Source: Myroides fluvii (GTDB lineage Bacteria > Bacteroidota > Bacteroidia > Flavobacteriales > Flavobacteriaceae). From it: a DNA stretch of 64,000 nt. This document shows, in pieces, positions 41,101-46,946 of the stretch (position 1 is the first letter of the stretch; every line of letters starts with the position of its first letter). The position numbers were made by a program, and so were the translations under genes. The notes below the pieces were generated by a model. That model was not told where the DNA came from, searched no databases, and saw nothing but the letters and a program-made list of their open reading frames with translations. The stretch is taken from NCBI RefSeq assembly GCF_009792295.1, contig NZ_CP039934.1, positions 3,430,501-3,494,500 of the forward strand, read 5' to 3'.

Positions 41101-41821
41101 GTTGTTTGGTATTTCCTGGTTTTATTTTAGCTGTAGTAATACTACTGTCTTTAATTTTAAGTGAGGTCGGGTTTAACACCGCTTTTTCACCTCCCGTTAC
41201 CTCAATAATATCATCTCCAGTCATATTCTTTGCCTGAAGCGTAATGGCCTGAACGATTTCATTTACTACGGTCTCATTTTGGAGAATAGTTGTTATATTT
41301 TGAATGACATCTGCGGGAACATCAATTTCCGTTTGAGTTTGATCTTCTGAGGTATAAGTATATTTCCCTTCTCCATTTGGTTGGAGCGTAGTTAGGATGT
41401 TGACATCAGCCAAAGGAACCGCTACAACGTGATTTTTAGAATCGCGTAAGAAAAGTGTTTCCTCTGTTGGATTAACTGCTAGCTCTTCGTTTTTTGCTAC
41501 ATCTTTTAGAAAATCATCTGTAGAAGTAATTAAACGCACCCAGCGATTGGTAAACCAATAGTAGTAACCTGGTTTTAAAACCTCACTATCTGTAGTATTG
41601 AAAACAAGCAAGCTGTTTGGTGTTTTTCCTCCATTAACATTAGCGTTATCTTCTATTGACAGCAAAGGAACTCGCGGAATGAGAACTCCTTTGTAATTTC
41701 CTGCTTTTGCTTCCACATCCAAAAGTGCAGCTGGATTGGGATTGGCCGTACCAATACCTACCTGTGCGAATGTGAAACCTGACATCATAAGTAACGCGAC
41801 TGAAAGTACATTTTTTTTCAT
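32153..41821 (-). CDS. Giant secreted repeat protein, cassette A (3222 aa)
   Basis: First gene of the operon. Signal peptide 1-19 (M-M-S-G-F-T-F-A-Q), head domain ~20-140 ('VGIGTANPNPAALLDVEA', 'GVLIPRVPL', 'GYYYWFTNRWVRL'), then six ~165-residue modules ('GTFTYYNE' or 'GTFVYYNE' plus 'FDANTLTI'). Between and after them run very many short repeats of the type 'KAVTxxKI', 'VLTADGxGNxAFK', 'NVLFGD', 'VTTAKLAD'. The last ~300 residues are dense 'NxAVGxxxLxxxSVYGxVIKN' repeats before the C-terminal 102-residue domain (32156-32461). Same architecture as 21325-30546 but no near-identical DNA repeats. Almost free of cysteine. Likely a long surface fibre or adhesin, by inference. Confidence 0.85.
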   Translation of the reverse strand: MKKNVLSVALLMMSGFTFAQVGIGTANPNPAALLDVEAKAGNYKGVLIPRVPLLSIEDNANVNGGKTPNSLLVFNTTDSEVLKPGYYYWFTNRWVRLITSTDDFLKDVAKNEELAVNPTEETLFLRDSKNHVVAVPLADVNILTTLQPNGEGKYTYTSEDQTQTEIDVPADVIQNITTILQNETVVNEIVQAITLQAKNMTGDDIIEVTGGEKAVLNPTSLKIKDSSITTAKIKPGNTKQLLVTDATGDVKWVTVTDEVIKEAVRTNERVTILEDNHNGTFTYYNENAIDSQTGLPIRGQGVIFDANTLRIKEREGNSERGIYDFYDGMTSLENPLITISTRANSIFIDNSSTIIEGDNLQSIIENIINKIEVAQTRPSPLTGEGILINGDASLAGAVLKDVLLTIADGAISERKLANNAVTTYKINDKAVTSAKIAPGADKHLLVTKNNEVQWIPVTDEIMKEVVTQNETITILDTAANNGTFIYYNESDFDATGALIGAGVLFDANTLTITDNGQGKYIFRDKKTQMGTPLAEIDIVGTVIENITEILDNQTVVEEIYQKIAAEGKALTNEDASILVEGGGAAVLHATKLSVANQGITPIKMAPGGDKFILVTKNGQVEWVPASDEVIKEIVDYNEKITILTVDQNKGTFVYYNEENVDKDGQITGTGVSFDANTLTIADNGAGKYVFRDGNTRTGVALAEIDILGTVIENITEILSKEEVREEIFETVAAQGKDVTSVNGSIAIVGGEKATLNEMQLAIAPDGVTTITIAPQAVTTEKIAPGVKKGQLLVTNENREVQWMDATDPIIKEILKGNQAVTYVEDNNDGTFTYYNEACFDKEGVLVAPENGVTFSANTLRIEEVPDAQGKGTGVYNFFDKSSDTTPIYTLNVTASVINNIDQILQDTHVQNSIYTTVANKGKEMESTDASLSITGGEKAVLNGVTINIKEEGVQTQHLAEGAVTPAKINSETALKGTLLTADGLEKAYFQPASEAVRPAMQGDLAGEAGVISILGGGENVLFGDTTKKVTIAINKGGVKGEHIGNRTITNDNIANQTIQATKLNAVGEQAGTVATVNPDGTVSYSPIQAGSIADKGNITSDGIISVSDQGQGKVLSNVHLGIENTSVTAAKLSSQGAQQGSVATAQADGTVSYQPLKGENLTDKAALKTDGIIQVDGLTQLDNTLLKEAKLSIAEQSITATQIADHTITNDQIALNTITVDKISAGNEPPKRVMVIDEFGVVKWGELDDLVTDAAGNLKTDAIIEIREGDGVNALFNDVKLGIRENSIPKSKLLSKEGNVNIVRDMLLVTDGAGGFDYVEKQAVQAGGVDLNLGTALDFIDGTNGLNAVLAPMSLDVKAGGITEGKLADQAVTTAKISAQGADENAVLTADGQGNVAYKKINEAAFEGAEAELKSDGSLQIPLDNKAVLSETVIGIATSGVQNQHLANQAVTVGKINSEAAANGTVLSADGFGNTSFKTLNALADEQGKAITSAEQTLDIAENKAALQALSIDVATSGIKTKHLDAQAVTAAKIGSLDAGEGLVLTSNAQGGAEFKALGDVLSGAGKEIKSGPSITVTGGEHAALQDVTLDVSNFGITEMKIANAAVSTLKIRDNAVTTAKIAPDGSNKILATDNQGVVKWVGTSDELIKIIVESNESITRLVDNGDGTMTYYNEEQVDSSGNLKPNARGVVFDANTLSIRQPQPFVYEFRDKADLTGQTILATIDTRAKSIVFEDNSITYNNVEEAILSLMLKIEQIENLQIAKAPLSGDGILINGQGTATDAVFKDITLSIADEAVTPAKIKGGNAKQLLLTNEAGKAQWIDKSDPIIKEIVQENEKVTILEALDNGTFVYYNEAAIDANGAIVGTGVVFDANTLTIEDQGNGAYAFYDKSQTDPIAIIDIPGTVIENITELLNHISVKQEIFNVVAAQGKNVTSDQAIEITGGTKAALAEMMIGLKNGGVTTEKVAEKAITADKLWAGADKVNYVPIVQNDGSVAYQPMTVAVTGQPLAVDTSLEITGNGDASRAVLENIGLQVKNSGIENKHLKNLSVTAGKINSQEAVRGTVLAADGSGNAAFTSANTIVAPAMQGDLVSDPSLVIENGGNVLFGDNTTQVKVRINEGGVTGTHIANQVIQNDHLVNKTIQANKLTAGIGAVNRVAVADDEGNVTYQMLSTQSLTEKGNITTDGIIAASNNGVGKVLEDVRLSINDHSIKATKLDGGGAVEGAVATVGANGVSVSYLPFTTDRITNKGNISTDGVITVSENGVGKVLQDVTLGIKEKGIGTAKLADKAVTNEKVDDVTITANKLSSAGVTARSVLISGENNEVRWGELGDIVTDTAGNLTTDDIIQMTNGNGVNTLLKDVKLSIAENSITINKLSSKEGATNVPIDYVLVTDGQGGFDFAFRDAVEVGGVDLKVGTALEFTEGTTGLNAVLVPTKIDIKDGGVASAKLAEGSVTVGKISSGNATAHTVLTAQGNGTVAYEALNENAFAGNGANLVSDNSIQVAANNKALLQQTSIAIATAGVKNQHIDNLAVTNNKISSKVGTTNAANGTLLAADGSGNTAFKTLNDLASTQGKAVTSDGSLSVTSNNKATLQNLNIKIANEGVENKHIGLREITANKIGTSGVSGGLVLTADGQGAAQFSSITDAITGAGKNIQEGAGIAIVGGVKAALQDVKISVANHGIDNVKIASGAVNARTIEAKAVGTAELDTAAVTGEKIAEGTITHTKIANSAIRKNHIYIQNIEEQHFAGGAVSNRALGNKAVTVAKINAETATIGHVLTVESNGNVSFKAPTGTTISRGDLTSKESDLFAITNGSQAVLKDITLDIKSGGIKTKHIATDAVGTAEIKNGAITNAKIGNEAVNTNELKDKAVTSAKIGAQAVGTGELANGGVTYEKMATNSVGYNQLRNNSVYDGILQDKGVKVEKINSGNASSGYVLTANGSGGATFRAASGNTGSGELYGDGPVKVTNGANAVMRDVRLDIRDGSIDTQHIDNDAVGFAQLKANSVYGSVIKNQAITRDKIGNNAVGFNQLDNESVYGSVIKNSAITNEKIATNAVGYNEIQVDAIHTNVVKDKGIEERKIASGSARSGYVLTANGSGGATFEAPQGGGSSEAGMPKFFYLPAMYVQIVSGGSGTLRVYDEYRDQFSSPMVSNSGAGSNASLPVMGRGELNYHVTYYDTTIFYDVNMSNDGVMTYKMRSGAQPTGRTFFNIVLEVK
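32156..32461 (-). other. Shared C-terminal domain of the giant protein (cassette A copy)
   Basis: 102 residues beginning 'MPKFFYLPAMYVQI', with 'YRDQFSSP', 'ASLPVMGRGELNYHVTYYD' and 'SNDGVMTYKM', aligning along its whole length with the other giant's terminus. Conservation here, where the shafts have diverged, suggests a functional cap, surface-attachment or trimerisation domain. Confidence 0.7.
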
Positions 41822-42502
41822 AAACTACTATTTATTTCAATTTTTCATTATCTTTTAGAAAGAAAACTACTAAAAAACCAATTTTTCTTTACTATTATTA
41901 TAGTAATCAAATATTATACCAAATCGTAACTATTTTAATTTTATGTTATTTTTTTAAAAAAAATAGTTTTATATATTTTTGTAACACCTTAAAAATCAAT
42001 ATTTTTCATTCTATAAATAACAGAACCTAACTTTATTAAAAAATCATCCGAACAACTCTCCCTTACAGTTTGTAGATAATTCATAATTTTTCAGCACTTT
42101 TTCAATTATACGCGGCCAAACTTCTTGATCTAGCGTCTAACTTCCTTTCTATATTTTTTCATAATTTTAAACCTATTTTATAGTTTAAAACACAAAAAAA
42201 ACAGCATAACCAAATCTATTCTTATTCAAAATAACACGTACATTGTATTTATTTTTAATAAAGATATGATGTATTTTTAATTTATTGGAATAAATATAAA
42301 GGATTTATCTTATATTTTACATAAAATAGCTTAATAAATTGTTTCCTTTTCGAGTTTTAAAAAAATGTGAAATTTAACAATTAGGATAAATAACTTCAGT
42401 TTATGGGAATTGTAAAATTTTGAATCCATTTTTTACAAAAATTCTCAACATAGTTCGCTATTTGTGCTTATTTTTTTAATTTGAATATTTTTCTTTTGGG
42501 CC
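41822..42502. other. Long AT-rich leader/promoter region of the giant operon
   Basis: About 680 bp with no coding frame, extremely rich in A and T, between the first giant gene and the terminator of the Crp/Fnr gene. A candidate minus-strand -7 octamer TAGATTTG is at 42211-42218. If used, it implies a ~390-nt untranslated leader, enough for post-transcriptional control. Confidence 0.5.
42211..42218 (-). promoter_or_regulatory. Candidate -7 element for the giant-protein operon
   Basis: Minus-strand TAGATTTG fits TAnnTTTG exactly, but there is no well-placed TTTG at -33 and the region is so AT-rich that chance matches are likely. Confidence 0.25.
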
Positions 42503-42540
42503 AAAAAAAAGCTTACCGCTGATGACTCAACGGTAAGCTT
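42503..42540 (-). terminator. Terminator of the Crp/Fnr-ribB-DUF2798 operon
   Basis: Perfect arms AAGCTTACCG (42509-42518) and CGGTAAGCTT (42531-42540) with a 12-nt loop and an A8 run to the left, which is the U-run on the minus strand. Confidence 0.9.
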
Positions 42541-42562
42541 GGAAATTAAATGTATAAAATAG

Positions 42563-43126
42563 TTATTTTGCTTTGATACGACTTAACGTCTCTTGTGAAA
42601 CTCCGAGATAGGAGGCTACAATTTTATTTGGCAATCGCTGTACAATTTGGGGGTTTTGACATAATAAATCTTGATATCTTGTAGCAGCATCCATGGTAAC
42701 CATCGCAAATAGTCGACTGGTGTTATTGATATAAGCGAATTCTAGATACTTGCGATAGAACTTTTCCCATTGGGGAACGGCCTCTAACAAGTCGTAAAAA
42801 TGATGATGCGCAATTACGTAGACATCACTTTCCTCTAGTGCTTGCATATATTCTTCCGCACTATTTCCTTGAATAAAACTAACTAAAGTAGTAGCGAATT
42901 GATTCTCGAAGGCAAAAAAGCGGGTGGTATCTTGTCCTGCTTCATTAATATAGAAAATGCGCAAGCATCCTTGACAAACAAAGTACAGCTTTTGTGTTTG
43001 TCCTACTCCTGCGTTCAATTGGGCTCCTTTCTTCAGTTTTTCGTACTTAAAATAAGAGAGTATCAAATCCAATTCTGCTTCCGTAACCTCAATTCGCTCT
43101 TGGATATAGGCGATTAATTGTTTCAT
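42563..43126 (-). CDS. Crp/Fnr-family transcriptional regulator
   Basis: The 187-aa protein has a cyclic-nucleotide-binding-like beta-roll (residues ~25-115: 'LKKGAQLNAGVGQTQKLYFVCQGCLRIFYINEAGQDTTRFF') and a C-terminal winged-helix part with 'LPNKIVASYLGVSQETLSRIKAK'. It is shorter than E. coli Crp (about 210 aa), as common in Bacteroidota. No FNR-type N-terminal cysteine cluster, so oxygen sensing by an iron-sulfur cluster is unlikely. It lies 5 bp after ribB and is probably cotranscribed with it. Confidence 0.9.
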   Translation of the reverse strand: MKQLIAYIQERIEVTEAELDLILSYFKYEKLKKGAQLNAGVGQTQKLYFVCQGCLRIFYINEAGQDTTRFFAFENQFATTLVSFIQGNSAEEYMQALEESDVYVIAHHHFYDLLEAVPQWEKFYRKYLEFAYINNTSRLFAMVTMDAATRYQDLLCQNPQIVQRLPNKIVASYLGVSQETLSRIKAK

Positions 43127-43131
43127 TGTAC

Positions 43132-43779
43132 TTATTTTTCACTAACAAATGTACGATAATACACCACATCTGCGATTGTTAACACCGTCATTTTATGTGC
43201 TAAGGCGAACTCAATTGCTTCTGGCAATCGCGCCATACTTCCATCGTCATTCATTAATTCACACAAAACGGCCTCTGGTGGTAAACCAGCTAACTTCATC
43301 AAATCCACACTGCCTTCGGTATGTCCATTTCGCTCTAAAACCCCTCCGTTTTTTGCGCGTAAGGGAAAGATGTGTCCGGGTCTAGCTAGATCCTCCGCTT
43401 GTGCATTTTTATTGCTTGCCGCACGAACTGTCGTTAAACGATCCGCTGCGGATAATCCTGTGGTAACTCCTTTGGCAGCCTCAATCGCAATGGTAAAAGG
43501 GGTTTGAAATTGACTGGTGTTCTCTGTAACCATATAGGGTAAAGCCAAATGATCCGCTTTTTCATTGGTCAAACACAGACAAATGACCCCGCTACAATAG
43601 CGAATCAATACAGCCATGTCTTGTTCCGACATCAAGTGAGCGGAGAAAATCACATCGGCTTCATTTTCTCTATCGCTATCGTCCAACAACAACACTCCCT
43701 TGCCCACTTTTAAAAAGCTCAACGCTCGCTCTACACGTTCTTGACTGCTCTTTCCAAATTCTCGTAATTGATCTTCCAT
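43132..43779 (-). CDS. ribB: 3,4-Dihydroxy-2-butanone-4-phosphate synthase
   Basis: A 215-aa stand-alone RibB, matching the length of E. coli RibB, that converts ribulose 5-phosphate to the four-carbon precursor of riboflavin. The metal/substrate loop '[15 protein letters not shown]' (residues ~31-45), '[11 protein letters not shown]' and '[22 protein letters not shown]' are all present. There is no C-terminal GTP cyclohydrolase II domain, unlike the bifunctional RibBA common in this group, so it may be an additional regulated copy. It sits in an operon with a Crp-like regulator and a DUF2798 gene. Confidence 0.94.
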   Translation of the reverse strand: MEDQLREFGKSSQERVERALSFLKVGKGVLLLDDSDRENEADVIFSAHLMSEQDMAVLIRYCSGVICLCLTNEKADHLALPYMVTENTSQFQTPFTIAIEAAKGVTTGLSAADRLTTVRAASNKNAQAEDLARPGHIFPLRAKNGGVLERNGHTEGSVDLMKLAGLPPEAVLCELMNDDGSMARLPEAIEFALAHKMTVLTIADVVYYRTFVSEK

Positions 43780-43780
43780 T

Positions 43781-44002
43781 CTATTTCTTAATTAATTGTT
43801 CTGCGTATTTTCTTGCTTTAGGAATAATAAGGAAAGCAGAAGCATAAGCTACGGGCAGCATGACACTCCACGCTTTCAAAAACAGAAAGAACCAACCGTC
43901 CTGAAAACCATAGTTGCGAATCAACCCAACAAAGGCCATGATTAGAGTCATCGGAATTACGACAAACAACGTGTTGACGTACTTGTAATATTTACTGTTC
44001 AT
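43781..44002 (-). CDS. DUF2798 small membrane protein
   Basis: A 73-aa protein with two transmembrane helices (residues ~11-30 and ~42-62) and the conserved 'F-V-G-L-I-R-N-Y-G...W...A-W' pattern of DUF2798. First gene of the operon, one base upstream of ribB. Function unknown; inner-membrane location predicted. Confidence 0.85.
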   Translation of the reverse strand: MNSKYYKYVNTLFVVIPMTLIMAFVGLIRNYGFQDGWFFLFLKAWSVMLPVAYASAFLIIPKARKYAEQLIKK

Positions 44003-44074
44003 ATTCTAAATTTTTACTGAGACAAAATTCAGCTTATCTAGATCTAAAAACATTGACATAGGTCAAAAAAGGGA

Positions 44075-44155
44075 GGGTTGTTTGTTGTTTGTTGTTGGTT
44101 GGTGTGAGGGTGTGAGGGTGTGAGGGTTGTTTGTTGGTGTGATAGTGTGAGGTTA
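44075..44155. repeat. Short tandem repeats (TTGTTTG and GTGTGAGG units)
   Basis: TTGTTTGTTGTTTG followed by three GTGTGAGG octamers and a further TTGTTTG. Same family as 16490-16645 and 53405-53480. Confidence 0.75.
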
Positions 44156-44410
44156 AATCCGTGCGATTGGGATTATTGTCTGTTTTTCCCATGCTTGTAC
44201 CGTTTACTTGATGGCTGCTAATTTTTGATTATGCGTCGTAGCTACCTTTACTCCAGTTCTCCTTGCAATACTAAAAAACAAAATCAACTGTACAATACCC
44301 CCCTTCCGTATTCTTCCTATTTTGGGATAAAATGGGAGTAAATGTCCCTTTTTGTCCAGTACAGCAAAGTATAAACTACTGTTAATCAACAAGGTAACAA
44401 GCATTCATTT

Positions 44411-44515
44411 ACAGTTCCTTTTGGGTTTATTCGGTGTTTGCTTTGGGTTTGCTTGGTTTTCGGGCCTTTTACCGAACAAACCCAAAACGAAGGGAAAGCA
44501 AACCCATAAGGAAGA
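44411..44515. repeat. Long imperfect inverted repeat
   Basis: The left half (TTCCTT, TGGGTTT, GGGTTTGCTT) and right half (AAGCAAACCC, AACCCA, AAGGAA) are complementary along ~45 bp with mismatches around a short GGCCTTTTAC-like loop near 44463-44472. It could form a long RNA hairpin or be a REP/MITE-like element. Confidence 0.65.
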
Positions 44516-44945
44516 TTTATTGGATCATAAGAAGATTCTCAATAACCACAGGGGTTTACATGGTTTTAGTGATAATCAAATAATCTGCTTTACGCTAGAA
44601 TTGTCTTGATTACAAAACAAAGCGTATACCAACCAACTTAAGTTTACCTTGGATGTATTCCACGACCAAGATAGTCATTCAAAATATGGATTGAGTAACA
44701 CACTGCTCATTCTTTTTGGAAAAGAAATAAATAGTTCCACACTAAATCCCACTAGTACTACTAATGATCCAAGTAGTGAGTTCTCTGTGAACGTTGAAAA
44801 AAGGGAGGGAGGGATGCTTTTTTGTATTTTTTATTTTTCACCCAACATGTCACCCCGACGAAGGAGGGGTCGCATCCAGCGCTCACATCATACTGTAAAT
44901 CGCGAACAGTGAATGGAAAATGTATCGTGATGAGATTGTCTTTTT

Positions 44946-45025
44946 ATCTCACTTATTCTATATTTGTTTTAGTGTTCGATGAATATATCTCACTTATTCT
45001 ATATTTGTTTTAGTGTTCGATGAAT
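44946..45025. repeat. 41-bp tandem duplication
   Basis: The segment starting ATCTCACTTATTCTATATT at 44946 recurs exactly at 44987, two direct copies with the second ending at about 45025. The near-perfect identity points to a recent duplication in non-coding DNA. Confidence 0.92.
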
Positions 45026-45118
45026 CTTTACTACGTTACGATTTTCACTACGATTTATCCTTCGTCGAAATGACATGACGGCGTTGAGTGACGATTGTTT
45101 AGAAATGCGCTATAAAAG

Positions 45119-45153
45119 ACAAAACCCGCTAATCTTTCGACTAACGGGTTTTG
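45119..45153 (-). terminator. Terminator downstream of the RHS-cassette lipoprotein gene
   Basis: ACAAAACCCG..TAA and TTA..CGGGTTTTGT arms pair with one mismatch around a ~9-nt loop. It lies ~80 bp past the stop at 45231, within a ~95-bp block that is repeated at 46847-46945. Confidence 0.75.
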
Positions 45154-45205
45154 TATTCTATAATTTAGACGCACGGACTGCACCTGAGGCTTTAGCCGAA
45201 CGACT
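45119..45205. repeat. Cassette flank, copy A
   Basis: A CCCGC hairpin followed by TATAATTTAGACGCACGG and AGGCTTTAGCCGAAC-type sequence. The same order and wording, with ~25% change, occurs at 46847-46945. The two copies bracket the RHS-tip cassette in direct orientation. Confidence 0.75.
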
Positions 45206-45230
45206 TGAAGTTAAGTCAGCACGATCAAGT

Positions 45231-45743
45231 TTATTCTTTGTCAATGACGACTACTTTTTTTGTTACTCTTACTTCTGTTTCTATTAATCTCAGTAAATCC
45301 TCTCCTTTATCATTTTTTTGAAACAAATCAATATAAACAGCATCATTCACAATAGCATCTATAAAATAATATCCAACATTAGGAAAAACAACATTATCTA
45401 AAGGAATATACCTATTATCAACAGCTCCGTATAAATTCTTAGCAACCTCTTTTAAAGAATCATAATCAACATTATTTGTTAAGAAAACATTAGCTATTAC
45501 ATATCTATCTTTTTGTTTATCAGTGAATACTGTCGTAATCGTATCAAGTTGACTTATGAATAAAATTTCTCCATTATAGGTTTTATTTTTATAAACCGTA
45601 TCAGGAAAATTAATCTCACACCATATACTCTCTACATTTTTTAAATCTAATCTTTTATCATTAAACAACTGACTACTTTCTGTTTTTCTTTCTCCATTAC
45701 ATCCAAAAAAAACAAAAGCCAATACTATTATTAATAATCTCAT
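45231..45743 (-). CDS. Small lipoprotein, candidate immunity protein of the RHS cassette
   Basis: A 170-aa protein starting 'MRLLIIVLAFVFFGC': a short lipoprotein signal with the lipobox F-F-G-C (acylated Cys15). The mature part is beta-rich ('EIN..DTVYKNKTYNGEILF', 'TTVFTDKQKDRYVIANVFL', 'VGYYFIDAIV'), with no known domain. Its ATG overlaps the stop of the preceding 93-aa gene (ATGA), so the two are translationally coupled. Position directly downstream of an RHS tip suggests an immunity or accessory role, by inference only. Confidence 0.65.
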   Translation of the reverse strand: MRLLIIVLAFVFFGCNGERKTESSQLFNDKRLDLKNVESIWCEINFPDTVYKNKTYNGEILFISQLDTITTVFTDKQKDRYVIANVFLTNNVDYDSLKEVAKNLYGAVDNRYIPLDNVVFPNVGYYFIDAIVNDAVYIDLFQKNDKGEDLLRLIETEVRVTKKVVVIDKE

Positions 45744-46021
45744 AAGCCATTATACATTTTAACTTTAATACTTCCTCTTAACGAATCTCTTGTATCTAAT
45801 TTCTTAACTATACCTTCATTTCCTCTAACCACTGTAGTATCTCTTCCAACTGGTCTATGTAGAGTTGATTTATTATTAGCAAAAGGCTTTGTAGCATGGT
45901 AATCTATTCTTTGTACAATAACCTTTTCTGTTAAAGGCTCAGGTGTTGTTGGTAAAGTAGATTCTTTAGGTGTATTCGATTTAATAGCTTCATCTTTAAA
46001 ATAACCCAATACTTTATTCAT
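45740..46021 (-). CDS. 93-aa protein of the RHS cassette
   Basis: The ATG at 46021 lies 6 bp after the RHS frame's stop. The protein has a proline/threonine-rich segment ('TPKESTLPTTPEPLTEK') and a basic C-terminus ('RGNEGIVKKLDTRDSLRGSIKVK'), with no signal peptide and no known family. It may be a broken-off continuation of the RHS toxin tip or a small partner of the lipoprotein gene with which it overlaps by 4 bp. Confidence 0.5.
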   Translation of the reverse strand: MNKVLGYFKDEAIKSNTPKESTLPTTPEPLTEKVIVQRIDYHATKPFANNKSTLHRPVGRDTTVVRGNEGIVKKLDTRDSLRGSIKVKMYNGL

Positions 46022-46027
46022 CAAAGC

Positions 46028-46669
46028 TTAAAAAGCATTTACATCACTATCTCCAACTTCAATAGATCCTTGTCCCCTATCTCTTCCTATAGCACTATCC
46101 ATAGGATCTGCTCCCGTTCCCCAAACCATTACACCATCTTGAGTAATTTTACCTAATATTTCTTTAGGAACTATTAATTCCTGGATAAAATTATTCTCTC
46201 CTCCTGAGTTATCATGCCACATTCCTTTGTTAAATGTCCAGCTCCCGGTACTATCGTTATGAACATCTCCATTTTGAAAATTACCTTTTTCTGGAGGATC
46301 AACTCTCATCCCCGTAGGATCAATCAGATTAATCGGGTTGTTGTGTACATAATGGTAGGGATTCCATCCTGGGAACTCTTCCGCCAACGGGTCCACATTC
46401 ATCCATCGACCAATCGCAGCATCATAGTTCCTTGCTCCATAATCATACAAGTTCAATCCTAGCTCCTCTTGTAACTCCTTGCACTACGTGCGGTATCTTC
46501 GTCTAAAGCTCATCGCTTTCTCCTCGATAATATACTGATAATTATAGTTTTGGGCTATCGTATTATTCTTCTCATTATACCCTTGATGCGCTAATCCAAA
46601 GGGATAGTAATTCGTTTCCTCAATAATCTCACCAATGTCGATTTTGTCGTTTTTATTCGCGTCAACTCA
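46028..46669 (-). pseudogene. RHS-repeat protein remnant (core end plus variable tip)
   Basis: Minus-strand reading gives 'DANKNDKIDIGEIIEETNYYPFG' and 'QGYNEKNN' with 'NYNYQY', then an out-of-place segment 'IIEEKAMSFRRRYRT' and a TAG stop. It resumes in frame with '[35 protein letters not shown]' and '[17 protein letters not shown]', the hallmark RHS core boundary, followed by ~90 residues of unique tip. Intact RHS proteins read [23 protein letters not shown] here, so ~45 bp have been inserted. The large N-terminal repeat region is absent, and a TGA lies at the upstream end. There is no proper start codon: the apparent start at 46456 is an internal TTG. Confidence 0.85.
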
Positions 46670-46846
46670 AGTTAAGCGGTGTTAACCAAAGTTAAAGATA
46701 ACTAACTTTTAGATTATACATATAGACTTTAGTTCACGAATACGAAAACACATTAACGATAAAGTCTTATTCCATATCATGAATACCTACATCCAAAATT
46801 TTAAAACGCAACAAGCGTTTGTTAAATAACGTTCAAGCTATTTTTA

Positions 46847-46879
46847 AAAGAAAACCCGCTAATAGACAGCGGGTTTTTC
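46847..46879 (-). terminator. Hairpin within cassette flank, copy B
   Basis: AAAACCCGCT and AGCGGGTTTT arms, 7-nt loop, T-run to the right and A-rich sequence to the left. Equivalent in position to the hairpin at 45119-45153. Confidence 0.75.
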
Positions 46880-46945
46880 TTCTTTTATAATTTAGGCGTA
46901 CGGATTGCACTCGAGGCTTTAGTTGAACAGGTTGAAATTAAATGC
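46847..46945. repeat. Cassette flank, copy B
   Basis: Relative of 45119-45205: CCCGC hairpin, TATAATTTAGGCGTACGG, AGGCTTTAGTTGAAC. Lies upstream of the RHS remnant with respect to its transcription. The rest of 46670-46846 shows no gene. Confidence 0.75.
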
Positions 46946-46946
46946 A

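Larger units (their letters stand above)
44003..45118. other. ~1.1-kb gene-poor region with hairpins and duplications
   Basis: No convincing gene. The 66-codon (44204-44404, minus) and 85-codon (44352-44609, plus) frames run through a large palindrome and lack family resemblance. The segment holds short tandem repeats, a ~105-bp imperfect hairpin, GACGAAGGAGGGG-type sequence near 44853, and a 41-bp tandem duplication. It looks like a graveyard of small repeats between the ribB operon and the RHS cassette. Confidence 0.55.

Noticed and set aside
32714..41237. Plus-strand frames antisense to the 3222-aa giant gene
   Set aside because: Same reason: shadow frames in repetitive coding DNA, no start context or domains.
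21325..41821. Prophage or contractile-injection tail fibres
   Set aside because: The repeat style is reminiscent of tail fibres, but both proteins have signal peptides and no sheath, tube, baseplate, capsid or integrase genes are nearby.
44204..44609. 66- and 85-codon frames on opposite strands
   Set aside because: They overlap each other and the 85-codon one runs through the large imperfect palindrome; nothing supports translation.
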